Below are positions 32,413-40,459 of a stretch of 64,000 nt of DNA, in pieces; position 1 is the first letter of the stretch; every line of letters begins with the position of its first letter. The translations under genes were made by a program, and so were the position numbers. Where the stretch lies: contig NZ_CP065958.1 in NCBI RefSeq assembly GCF_041270065.1, forward strand, positions 1,736,001 to 1,800,000, written 5' to 3'. Origin of the DNA: Streptomyces fradiae. Lineage in GTDB: Bacteria; Actinomycetota; Actinomycetes; Streptomycetales; Streptomycetaceae. The notes beneath the pieces were generated by a model that worked only from the letters and a program-made list of their open reading frames with translations, made no database searches and was not told the DNA's origin.

Positions 32413-33225
32413 TTGAACCCCGCACCCCGCACCGTCCTGCTCACCGGGGCCGCCGGCGGCGTCGGCACCCTCATGCGCGAACTGCTGCCCGCCCACGGCT
32501 ACACGATCCGGTCGCTCGACATGGTCCCGGTCCCCGGCGCGCCGGACGCGATCCTCGCCGACCTCGCCGACCGCGCGGCGCTGCGGGAGGCCGTGCGCGG
32601 CGTCGACGCCGTGATCCACCTCGCCGGAATCTCCCTGGAGGCCGACTTCGACAAGATCGTCGCGGCCAACATCGTGGGGCTCCAGCACCTCTACGAGGCG
32701 GTACGGGAGGAGGGCGTCCCCCGGGTCCTCTTCGCGTCCAGCAACCACGCCGTCGGCTTCACGCCCCGGCCGCGCCCCGGCGAGCCGCCGCTCCCGACCG
32801 ACATCCCGCACCGGCCCGACACCCACTACGGCCTGTCCAAGGCCTTCGGCGAGGACCTGGCGCAGTTCTACTGGGACAAGCACGGCGTCGAGACCGTCTC
32901 GGTGCGGATCGGCTCCTGCTTCCCCGAGCCCACCTCGGTGCGGATGCTGTCCCTGTGGCTCAGCCCCGGCGACTGCGCCCGGCTGTTCCACGCGGCGCTG
33001 AGCGCGCCGGGGGTCGGCCACACCGTGGTCTACGGCGCCTCCGCCAACACCCGCGAGTGGTGGGACCTCTCCTCTGCCCGCGCACTCGGCTACGAGCCGA
33101 AGGACGACTCCGAGGCCTGGGCCGAGAAGATCGTCTCGGAGCACGGCCTGCCGGCCCCCGGCAGCGCCGACGACCGCTATCTGGGCGGCCACTTCTGCGA
33201 GAACCCGCCGCGCTGGCCGTACTGA
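32413..33225 (+). CDS. udh: NAD-dependent uronate dehydrogenase
   Basis: A 270-residue extended short-chain dehydrogenase that closely follows the Agrobacterium/Pseudomonas Udh pattern: NAD loop LLTGAAGGVGTLMRELL, VIHLAGISLEADFDKIVAANIVGL, FASSNHAVGF, catalytic HYGLSKAFGEDLA (YxxxK), RIGSCFPEPTSVRMLSLWLS and YGASANTREWWD. It oxidises galacturonate or glucuronate to the aldarolactone. I place the start at the TTG at 32413 because GGAG lies nine bases upstream and MNPAPRTVLLTG is the normal length; an ATG at 32377, only 15 bases past the -10, would add 12 residues. Confidence 0.9.
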   Translation: MNPAPRTVLLTGAAGGVGTLMRELLPAHGYTIRSLDMVPVPGAPDAILADLADRAALREAVRGVDAVIHLAGISLEADFDKIVAANIVGLQHLYEAVREEGVPRVLFASSNHAVGFTPRPRPGEPPLPTDIPHRPDTHYGLSKAFGEDLAQFYWDKHGVETVSVRIGSCFPEPTSVRMLSLWLSPGDCARLFHAALSAPGVGHTVVYGASANTREWWDLSSARALGYEPKDDSEAWAEKIVSEHGLPAPGSADDRYLGGHFCENPPRWPY

Positions 33226-33468
33226 GGCCGAGCGGGGAGAACGCGGGGGAACACAGGCCCGGCCGGACTATGCGGGGGAGCCGGCCGGGACCCGGATCGA
33301 CGCGGGCGACGCATGACGCCCGCGGACGGAACCGACGATACGTTTCGGTCAAGATCACCGCGATCCGCGGAACGCGGCAACTGTCCGCAAAACGCGACGT
33401 GTTCGCATGCCGGACACCCGGGGCCCGGGCTTGGGCCCGAGATGGACCCGGACCGCGGCCGCCCCGGC

Positions 33469-34452
33469 TCAGCCGCGCAGGGTGCGCGAGGGCGTCTCGC
33501 CGAACCGGGCCCGGTACTGGGCCGCGAAGCGGCCCGGGTGGGTGAAGCCCCAGCGCCAGGCCACCTCGCCGACGCTCAGCCCGTCCGGGTCGCCCGCCCG
33601 GAGCTCCTCGTGGACCCGCTCCAGGCGCACCTCGCGCACGTACGCCATCGGCGACATCCCCACGTACTGCCGGAAGGACTCCTGGAGCCGGCGCACGCTC
33701 ACCCGGGCGAGGGCCGCGAGCTCGGAGGTGGTGAAGGGGTGCTCGGGGCGGGCCCGGACCGCGTCCGTGGCCCGCTTCACCGGCGCGGGCCTGACCGGCC
33801 CCGCGGGGTCCGCGAGCTCGTCCCGCCAGGGGTGCTCGGCGGCGAGCAGCAGCCCGTTGAGCAGCGCCTCCTGGAGCGGGCGTGACACCAGCTCGTGGGT
33901 GGCGAGACCGTCCCCGGCGAGCGCCCCGGCGGCCACCTGCCGGGCGAAGGTCACCCAGCTCAGTCCGGGCCCCCGGGTGATGTCGAGGCGCGGCTCGAGG
34001 GCCAGCCTGCGGTCCGGGGAGCGCCCGAGCAGCCCCTCCAGACGGTCCCGCAGCGCCGCCGCGTCGATCTTGACCGAAAGGGTGCGGCAGTCCCCGCTCC
34101 AGCGGTCGAGACAGGTGTCGCCCGACGGGTCGAGCAGCACCGCCTCCTCCGGGGTGGCGAGCAATCGGCGCCCGCTCCGACCCTGGCGCAGCTCCATGGT
34201 GCCGCTCTGCGGGGCGTTGAGATGGAAGGCGCCGAGCTCGCCGAAGCGCATCCGGACGTCGGCCCCGCAGCCGAGGTCGCCGATCATCAGCGGACCGAGG
34301 CCGACGGTGTCGAAGCGGGCCGCGAAGGGCCGGCCGCGCGTGTCGATCACATCCATGAAGTTGGCGTAATAGCGCGCGTCGATCTCCTCGCGCGCCTCGT
34401 CCACGTCCCGCGTCCGGAAAGAGCTCCCACCCACGTTCGAAAGAATATTCAT
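33469..34452 (-). CDS. AraC-family transcriptional regulator
   Basis: A 327-residue regulator with an AraC-binding-like N-terminal domain (EIDARYYANFMDVIDTRGRP, FHLNAPQSGTMELRQGRSGR) and a C-terminal double HTH (FTTSELAALARVSVRRLQES, SVGEVAWRWGFTHPGRFAAQ, then RFGETPSRTL). Start ATG at 34452 is back-to-back with the divergent small gene. The 243-base gap to udh (33226-33468) holds nothing recognisable. It might regulate udh/kdgD, but the arrangement (convergent) does not prove it. Confidence 0.87.
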   Translation of the reverse strand: MNILSNVGGSSFRTRDVDEAREEIDARYYANFMDVIDTRGRPFAARFDTVGLGPLMIGDLGCGADVRMRFGELGAFHLNAPQSGTMELRQGRSGRRLLATPEEAVLLDPSGDTCLDRWSGDCRTLSVKIDAAALRDRLEGLLGRSPDRRLALEPRLDITRGPGLSWVTFARQVAAGALAGDGLATHELVSRPLQEALLNGLLLAAEHPWRDELADPAGPVRPAPVKRATDAVRARPEHPFTTSELAALARVSVRRLQESFRQYVGMSPMAYVREVRLERVHEELRAGDPDGLSVGEVAWRWGFTHPGRFAAQYRARFGETPSRTLRG

Positions 34453-34488
34453 ATGACGGACGTGACCAGGAACGGCAGGATGCCGGTC

Positions 34489-34728
34489 ATGCCACCACCA
34501 CGGGGATTCACGTACGAGCAGCACACCGACGGCACGGTCGTCGTCGTCCATCACGGGCGGACCGCCGCCACCCTGCGCGGCGCCCGCGCGCAGAAGTTCC
34601 TGGTCGAGGTCGGGTCCGGGGACCAGCAGCTGGTGATGGCGCGCTGGACCGGCGCGTACAAGATCGGCAACGAGCGGACGGCCCGGAACCACCCGCGTAA
34701 TCAAGGTGGCCGAACCCGGGGAAGGTAA
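34489..34728 (+). CDS. Conserved small protein (79 aa)
   Basis: Begins MPPPRGFTYEQHTDGTVVVVHHGRTA and contains GARAQKFLVEV and MARWTGAYKIGNERTARNHP, a pattern of a small Streptomyces family of unknown function with a strand-rich start and basic tail. The ATG at 34489 has AGGA upstream; ATGs at 34480 and 34453 are in-frame alternatives, the latter adjoining the araC start. No signal peptide. Confidence 0.65.
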   Translation: MPPPRGFTYEQHTDGTVVVVHHGRTAATLRGARAQKFLVEVGSGDQQLVMARWTGAYKIGNERTARNHPRNQGGRTRGR

Positions 34729-34764
34729 GGGAACGGCAAAGGCGTCTCGTTCGTTACCCCGGTC

Positions 34765-35976
34765 ATGACCGCTATGACCCCTGGCTCGAACATCCCTCTC
34801 ACCGTCGCGCGCGTGGCGGTGGACGTCGCCGCCCCGGTGCGGCTCGACGTCTCGGGCCTGCTGCTCGGCGCCGACGGCAAGGTGCGCTCGGACGACGACT
34901 TCATCTTCTACAACCAGCCCGCCGGTCCCGGTGTCACCTACCGCTCGGGCGGCGGCGCCGCGCCGGACGCCATCCTGGTGGACACCGCCGCCGTGCCGGC
35001 CGGCATCGAGAAGATCGTGGTGACCGCGAGCCCGGACGCGGCGGGCCAGACCTTCCAGGGCATCGAGCCCACCGCGACCCTGCGCAACGCCGACGACGGC
35101 AGCGTGCTCGCCACCTTCACGCCGCCGCGGCTCGCCACCGAGACGGCGCTCGTGGTCATGGAGATCTATCTGCGCAACGGGCAGTGGAAGGCCCGCGCGG
35201 TCGGCCAGGGGTACGCGAACGGGCTGGCCGGGATCGCCACCGACTTCGGCGTGAGCGTGGACGAGGAGCCGACCCCGGCGGCCACGCCCACGCCCGCCGC
35301 CGCACCGGCCGCGCCCGCCGCACCGGTCGCCGCTCCCCCGATGCCCGCCGCCCCGCCGGCGGCTCCCCCGGCCCCGCCCGCGCCGCCCGCCGGCAGCGGG
35401 AAGATCAACCTGGACAAGGGCCGGGTCAGCCTCCAGAAGAACCAGACGGTCTCCCTGGTCAAGGGCGGCCGCCCGCTGCTCTCCCAGGTGAAGATGGGCC
35501 TGGGCTGGGAGCCGGCCTACCGCGGCAAGGACATCGACCTCGACGCCTCCGTCATCGCCTACGGCCCCCAGCGCAACCACATCGACAGCTGCTACTTCGG
35601 CAAGCTGTCGATCCTCAACGGCGCGATCAAGCACTCCGGCGACAACCTGACCGGCGAGGGCGCGGGCGACGACGAGGTGATCGTGGTCGACCTGGGCCGG
35701 CTGCCCGCCGACACCACCGGTCTGGTCTTCACCGTCAACTCCTTCTCCGGCCAGAAGTTCACCGAGGTCGCCAAGGCGTACTGCCGGCTCATCGACGCCG
35801 CCAGCGGCGAGGAGCTGGTCCGCTTCGACCTGACCACCGCCGAGCCGCAGACCGGCGTGATGATGGCCAAGCTCATCAAGCAGTTCTCCGGCGAGTGGGA
35901 GATGACGGCGATGGGCGAGTTCGTGAAGTCCCGCACCGTGCGGGGCATGGTGAAGCCCGCGGCCCAGGCGCTCTGA
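34765..35976 (+). CDS. Tandem TerD-domain protein
   Basis: A 403-residue protein with two tellurium-resistance (TerD/CABP) domains. Domain 1 (about 1-165) has LDVSGLLLGADGKVRSDDDF and IVVTASPDAAGQTFQG; a Pro/Ala linker (about 170-210) follows; domain 2 (about 212-400) has INLDKGRVSLQKNQTVSLVK, MGLGWEP, DIDLDASVIAYG and HSGDNLTGEGAGDDE, with the acidic calcium-binding residues present in both. TerD proteins bind Ca2+ and are tied to stress, toxin and phage responses. An ATG at 34774 (MTPGSNIPL) is the alternative start. No other ter gene is adjacent. Confidence 0.9.
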   Translation: MTAMTPGSNIPLTVARVAVDVAAPVRLDVSGLLLGADGKVRSDDDFIFYNQPAGPGVTYRSGGGAAPDAILVDTAAVPAGIEKIVVTASPDAAGQTFQGIEPTATLRNADDGSVLATFTPPRLATETALVVMEIYLRNGQWKARAVGQGYANGLAGIATDFGVSVDEEPTPAATPTPAAAPAAPAAPVAAPPMPAAPPAAPPAPPAPPAGSGKINLDKGRVSLQKNQTVSLVKGGRPLLSQVKMGLGWEPAYRGKDIDLDASVIAYGPQRNHIDSCYFGKLSILNGAIKHSGDNLTGEGAGDDEVIVVDLGRLPADTTGLVFTVNSFSGQKFTEVAKAYCRLIDAASGEELVRFDLTTAEPQTGVMMAKLIKQFSGEWEMTAMGEFVKSRTVRGMVKPAAQAL

Positions 35977-36005
35977 GCCGCGGCGCTCCCCGTGTGCGTA
36001 CGGCG

Positions 36006-37025
36006 CTAGAACAGCGCGCTGTACGCGTTGAGGGCCGGCTGGCCGCCCAGGTGGGCGTAGAGGACGGTCGCGTCGCGGCCGATCTCGCCCCGCTCCACCA
36101 GGTCGACCAGTCCGGCCATCGACTTCCCCTCGTAGACCGGGTCGGTGACCATGCCCTCGGTCCGGGCGGCGAGCCGCATCGCCGCCAGGGTCGCCTCGTC
36201 CGGGACGCCGTACACGCCCGCGTGGTAGCGCTCGTCGAGCTCCACGTCGGCGGCGGTGAGCGGGCGTTCGACGCCGATCAGGGCGGCGGTGTCCCGGGCG
36301 ATCCGGGTGATCTGCTCATGGGTCCGGACCGGCTCGGCGGAGGCGTCGATCCCGATCACCCGGCGGGCCGGGCCGCCGTCCTCGGCGAGCGCGGCGAAGC
36401 CCGCGACCATCCCGGCCTGGGTGGAGCCGGTCACCGAGCAGACCACGACCGTGTCGAAGAAGACCCCGAGCTCGCGCTCCTGCTCGGCCACCTCGTAGGC
36501 CCAGTTGGCGAAGCCGAGCCCGCCGAGCCGGTGGTCGGAGGCGCCGGCCGGGATGGCGTACGGCTTCCCGCCGGTCAGCTCGACCTCGCGCAGCGCCAGC
36601 TCCCAGCTCTCCTTGAACCCGATCCCGAACCCGGCCTTCACCAGGCGTACGTCGGCTCCCGCGAGCCGGCTGATCAGGATGTTGCCGACCTTGTCGTAGA
36701 CGGAGTCCGGCCACTCCACCCAACTCTCCTGGACCAGCACGCACTTGAGGCCGGCGTGGGCGGCGACGGCGGCGACCTGGCGGGTGTGGTTGGACTGGAC
36801 GCCGCCGATCGACACCAGGGTGTCGCAGCCCTGGGCGAGGGCGTCGGCGACCAGGTACTCCAGCTTGCGGGTCTTGTTCCCGCCGTACGCGATGCCGGAG
36901 TTGCAGTCCTCCCGCTTGGCCCACAGGGTGGCGCCGCCGAGGTGGTCGGTGAGCCGGCGCAGCGGGTGCACGGGCGAGGGTCCGAAGAGCAGCGGGTAGC
37001 GGTCGTGGTCGGCGATCGTCGGCAT
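36006..37025 (-). CDS. acdS: 1-aminocyclopropane-1-carboxylate deaminase
   Basis: A 339-residue fold type II PLP enzyme, the normal AcdS length. The PLP lysine is Lys51 in [30 protein letters not shown] follows. The residues that separate ACC deaminase from D-cysteine desulfhydrase are present: Glu299 in DPVYEGKSM and Leu326 in [13 protein letters not shown] (Glu295/Leu322 in the Pseudomonas enzyme, the same 27-residue spacing). It cleaves the plant ethylene precursor to 2-oxobutyrate and ammonia, consistent with a soil or plant-associated life. A GntR regulator lies 26 bases upstream on the same strand. Confidence 0.93.
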   Translation of the reverse strand: MPTIADHDRYPLLFGPSPVHPLRRLTDHLGGATLWAKREDCNSGIAYGGNKTRKLEYLVADALAQGCDTLVSIGGVQSNHTRQVAAVAAHAGLKCVLVQESWVEWPDSVYDKVGNILISRLAGADVRLVKAGFGIGFKESWELALREVELTGGKPYAIPAGASDHRLGGLGFANWAYEVAEQERELGVFFDTVVVCSVTGSTQAGMVAGFAALAEDGGPARRVIGIDASAEPVRTHEQITRIARDTAALIGVERPLTAADVELDERYHAGVYGVPDEATLAAMRLAARTEGMVTDPVYEGKSMAGLVDLVERGEIGRDATVLYAHLGGQPALNAYSALF

Positions 37026-37051
37026 ACGGGCTCCCGGGGTGAGGTGACGGG

Positions 37052-37783
37052 TCAGGTCGTCGTGGACGCCGGGGTCCTGGGCCCGGTCGCGAGGCCTGTG
37101 GGGCCTGTGGGGCCGGTCGCCGCGGCCCGAGGCTCGGTCGCCTCGTCCGCGAGTTCCTCCAGGGCCCGCCATATCTCCGTCGTCACCCGCACCGCCTCCT
37201 CCGTGTCGCCCGCCTCGCACGCGTCGATGAGGAGCGTGTGCAGCGCGGCGGAGACGCAGATGTCCGCGTCGCCGAAGAGATGCCGCTCGACGCGGCGGAT
37301 CAGCGGGGTGTACCGCTCGACGGTGGCGGCGACGGCGTGGTTGCCGCTCGCGCCGACCAGGACCTGGTGGAGCTCGTCGTCGGCGCGCAGGGCGGCGTCG
37401 ACGTCGGCGGCGCGCACGGCCGCGGCGAACCGCTCGTTGGCCTCGCGCATGGCCCGGATGCCCTCGGGGCCGAGCAGCGGTACGGCGGTGCGCGCGGCGA
37501 GTTCGTGCATCACCCGCACCACGGAGGCGGCGTCCCGGACGACCCGGCTGACGAGCCGGGTGACCCGGGTGTAGCTCTGCGGCTTGGTCTCGACGAGGCC
37601 TTCGTCGCCGAGCCGGGCCAGGGCCTCGCGCACGGGTGCGCGCGAGAGCCCGAGCCGTTCGGCCAGTTCGGTGTCCTTGACCACGGAACCGGGCGCGAGG
37701 TCGCCGCGCACGATGGCGTCGCGCAGCGTCTCGTACGCCCGGTCACGCAGCAGGGTCCGGCCCACGGGCCGCAAGGCGTCCAT
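37052..37783 (-). CDS. GntR-family (FCD) regulator next to acdS
   Basis: A 243-residue regulator: GntR winged helix ([39 protein letters not shown]) and FCD ligand domain ([45 protein letters not shown]) with the metal-site histidines. The C-terminus is an extra Thr/Gly/Pro tail. It precedes acdS in the same direction, and an inverted repeat lies directly before its start, suggesting autoregulated control of acdS. Confidence 0.9.
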   Translation of the reverse strand: MDALRPVGRTLLRDRAYETLRDAIVRGDLAPGSVVKDTELAERLGLSRAPVREALARLGDEGLVETKPQSYTRVTRLVSRVVRDAASVVRVMHELAARTAVPLLGPEGIRAMREANERFAAAVRAADVDAALRADDELHQVLVGASGNHAVAATVERYTPLIRRVERHLFGDADICVSAALHTLLIDACEAGDTEEAVRVTTEIWRALEELADEATEPRAAATGPTGPTGLATGPRTPASTTT

Positions 37784-37786
37784 GAA

Positions 37787-37805
37787 CTGACATGTTAGAT
37801 GTCAG
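37787..37805. promoter_or_regulatory. GntR operator (CTGACAT-N5-ATGTCAG)
   Basis: Perfect 7-base arms CTGACAT (37787-37793) and ATGTCAG (37799-37805) lie four bases upstream of the gntR ATG. FCD-type regulators bind short palindromes of this kind. Confidence 0.7.
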
Positions 37806-37839
37806 CTGATGGACGCGACCAGTTCCGGTCCGGGGGGGT

Positions 37840-39276
37840 TCAGCGGCGCGGCTGGCGGCACCACGGGCCGGTGATCGCGAGCATGATGCCCGGGGTCTGG
37901 ATGTTGGCGAAGAGGGTGTCGCCGTCGGGCGAGAAGGTCACGCCCGTGAACTCGCTGTCGTTCAGGTCGTTGCGGGCGATCGGGTAGGTGCGGCCGCTGT
38001 CGGTCGCGCCGAACAGGTGCTGCACGCCCTCGCCGTCCTCGGCGATGACGAGGCCGCCGTACGGGGAGACGGTGATGTTGTCCGGGCCGTCGTAGGCGCC
38101 GTCCACGTCCGGGTTGGCGTTGACGCCGAGCAGCACCTTGAGGGTGAGGGTGCGGCGCTTGGGGTCGTAGAACCAGACCTGGCCGTCGTGCGGGGCGCCG
38201 GGGCTCTCCTCACGGGCGTACGAGGAGACGATGTAGGCGCCGCCGTCGGCCCACCACATGCCCTCCAGCTTGCGGGCGCGGGTGACCTCGCCCTCGGCGA
38301 ACTGCTTGCGGACCGGGGTGGTGCGGCCGTCGCGGTCCGGGACGTCGACCCAGTCGACGCCGTACACGGTGCCGATCTTCGTGGCACGGGACAGGTCGTC
38401 GACGAACGTGCCGGCGGAGTCGTAGCACTTGGGGGCCTGGAGGCGGCCGGCGTCGTCGGCGAGGGTCGCGAGGCGGCCGCGGCCGTACTCGAAGCCCTGC
38501 GGCGGAACCCAGCGGAAGAACAGGCCGTTGGGGCCGGCGGCGTCCTCGGTGAGGTAGGCGTGGCCGCGCCTGGGGTCGATGACGACGGCCTCGTGGTCAT
38601 AGCGGCCGAAGGCCTTGATCGGCTTCGGGGCGCGGTTGGCGCGGCGGTCGTGCGGGTCGACCTCGAAGACGTAGCCGTGGTCCTTCGTCATGCCGTTGAC
38701 CCCGGCCAGGTCGGAGTTCTCCTCGCAGGTGAGCCAGGTGCCCCAGGGGGTGCTGCCGCCCGCGCAGTTGGTGGAGGTGCCGGCGATGCCGACCCACTCG
38801 GCGACGGTCCCGTCGCGGTGCACCTCGACGACGGTGCAGCCGCCGGAGGCCGCCGGGTCGTAGACCAGGCCCTCGGCGAGCGGGACCGGGTGAGCCCACT
38901 TGGAGCGGGGTCCCTTGAGCTCGTGGTTGTTCACGAGGTACGTGGTGCCGCGCGGGCCGGCGAAGGTGGCGGTGCCGTCGTGGTTGGAGGGCGTGAACTC
39001 GCCGGACTCCAGGCGGGTGACACCGCTGTGGGTGATGACGCGGTAGGTGAAGCCCTCGGGCAGGGCGAGGATGCCCTGCGGGTCGGCGATCAGCTCGCCG
39101 TAGCCGAGACGGTGGCCGTTGCCGTGGCCGTGGCCGTTGCCGCCGTGCTCGTTGCCGTGGTCCTCGGAGGCCAGCGCCTGCGGGGCGGTGGCGAGCGCGC
39201 CGACGGCGCCGGTGAGCGCGAGTGCGGCGCCCGCGGCGGCGGACTGCTTGGTGAACTCTCTGCGGTTGAGGGACAT
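37840..39276 (-). CDS. Tat-exported PhoX/DUF839-type phosphatase-like protein
   Basis: A 478-residue protein with a twin-arginine signal (MSLNRREFTKQSAAAGAALA, then ALTGAVGALATAPQALA) and a beta-propeller-like PhoX region: LPEGFTYRVITHSG, TYLVNNHELKGP, GGCTVVEVHRDG, GTWLTCEENSDLAG, FGRYDHEAVVIDP, and YGGLVIAEDGEGVQHLFG, TGVTFSPDGDTLFANIQTPG. The mature N-terminus has an unusual His/Gly run (GNEHGGNGHGHGNGHRLG). PhoX enzymes are Ca/Fe-dependent extracellular phosphomonoesterases; many Streptomyces paralogues have unproven activity. The ATG at 39276 is the one that gives a proper signal peptide. Confidence 0.88.
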   Translation of the reverse strand: MSLNRREFTKQSAAAGAALALTGAVGALATAPQALASEDHGNEHGGNGHGHGNGHRLGYGELIADPQGILALPEGFTYRVITHSGVTRLESGEFTPSNHDGTATFAGPRGTTYLVNNHELKGPRSKWAHPVPLAEGLVYDPAASGGCTVVEVHRDGTVAEWVGIAGTSTNCAGGSTPWGTWLTCEENSDLAGVNGMTKDHGYVFEVDPHDRRANRAPKPIKAFGRYDHEAVVIDPRRGHAYLTEDAAGPNGLFFRWVPPQGFEYGRGRLATLADDAGRLQAPKCYDSAGTFVDDLSRATKIGTVYGVDWVDVPDRDGRTTPVRKQFAEGEVTRARKLEGMWWADGGAYIVSSYAREESPGAPHDGQVWFYDPKRRTLTLKVLLGVNANPDVDGAYDGPDNITVSPYGGLVIAEDGEGVQHLFGATDSGRTYPIARNDLNDSEFTGVTFSPDGDTLFANIQTPGIMLAITGPWCRQPRR

Positions 39277-39364
39277 GACGGTTCTTCTTCCTGTCGTCAC
39301 CCGGTGTCGCGGCACACGCTCGCGCCCCCGTATAAACGGCGGTTGAACAGAAAGGCGACCTCTT

Positions 39365-40135
39365 ATGAACCTGCCTGCCTCCGGACGCAGCGTCCTCGTC
39401 ACCGGTGCCTCGCGCGGTCTGGGCCGCGCGGTGGCGCGCGCCTTCGCCGCGAACGGCGACCGGGTGGCCGTCCACTACGGCTCCCGCGCCGACGAGGCCC
39501 GCGCGACCCTGGAATCCCTCGACGGCCCCGGCCACGTCCTGGTCTCCGGCGACCTCTCCGACCCGGCCGCCGCGGAGTCCGTCGTCTCCGGCGCGGCGGA
39601 GGGCCTGGGCGGCCGGCTCGACGTCCTGGTCAACAACGCGGCCGTCAACCTGCCGCACCCGCCGGCGACGACGCCGTACGAGGAGTGGGTGGCGCTCTGG
39701 CAGCGCCACGTCTCCGTGAACCTGCTCGGCACGGCGTACGTGAGCCAGCTCGCCGCCCGTCGCATGATCGCCGCGGGCACCCAGGGCCGCATCGTCAACA
39801 TCGGCTCCCGCGGCGCCTTCCGCGGCGAACCGGACCACCCCGCCTACGGCGCCACCAAGGCCGCCGTCCACGCCCTCGGCCAGTCCCTCGCCGTGGCCCT
39901 GGCCCCGCACGGCATCGCCGTCGCCTCCGTCGCCCCCGGCTTCTTCACCACGGAACGCGTGGCCCCCCGCCTCACCGGCCCGGAGGGCCCCGCCATCCTC
40001 GCCCAGAGCCCCTTCGGCCGCGTGGCCACCCCGGAGGAGATCGCCGCGGCGGTGCTGTGGCTGGCGTCACCGGCGGCGGAGTGGGCGTCGGGCACGGTCC
40101 TGGACATGAACGGGGCGTCGCACCTGCGGACGTGA
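39365..40135 (+). CDS. Short-chain dehydrogenase/reductase
   Basis: A 256-residue classical SDR: cofactor loop VLVTGASRGLGRAVARAFA, DVLVNNAAVNL, catalytic Ser in IVNIGSRGAFRGEP and YxxxK in YGATKAAVHALG, then VAPGFFTTE and a normal C-terminus with ASGTVLDMNGASHLRT. The fold is closest to FabG-like 3-oxoacyl reductases, but sequence does not give the substrate. It is divergent from the PhoX-type gene. Confidence 0.88.
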   Translation: MNLPASGRSVLVTGASRGLGRAVARAFAANGDRVAVHYGSRADEARATLESLDGPGHVLVSGDLSDPAAAESVVSGAAEGLGGRLDVLVNNAAVNLPHPPATTPYEEWVALWQRHVSVNLLGTAYVSQLAARRMIAAGTQGRIVNIGSRGAFRGEPDHPAYGATKAAVHALGQSLAVALAPHGIAVASVAPGFFTTERVAPRLTGPEGPAILAQSPFGRVATPEEIAAAVLWLASPAAEWASGTVLDMNGASHLRT

Positions 40136-40459
40136 GGGGGCGGGTCGGCGCCCCTTGCCGGGCCTAGGCTCCTGCACCTGTACGTTCAGCACGAGGGCGC
40201 CGCGCTCGTGGTGCGGGTCCAGGCGCAGGTGCGGAACGCGCCCGCATGGGCGCCGTCCCGTGTGCCCACCCTCCCCCTGGCTTCGCCGGGGGGGGACCCC
40301 CACGCCCCAGCGGGACGAATGCCCACACGGAGGTGGCGAACCCGGCACCGCCCGTGCGGGTGGAACCCGCCCCCGCGGAACGTATGCCCGCAACGAACGG
40401 GGGCCGGCCCGCAACGGGGCTGCCGGGCGCAGCCCGCAACGGCCTGCGGCCGCCGGGGC
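40136..40459. repeat. Non-coding GC-rich interval with a Streptomyces-type hairpin
   Basis: 324 bases with no credible gene between convergent neighbours. At 40273-40296 CCCCCTGGC-TTC-GCCGGGGGG forms a strong hairpin followed by GACCCCCAC, a composite seen repeatedly between Streptomyces genes, where it may act as a terminator for both strands. The rest contains short GC-rich runs only. Confidence 0.55.
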
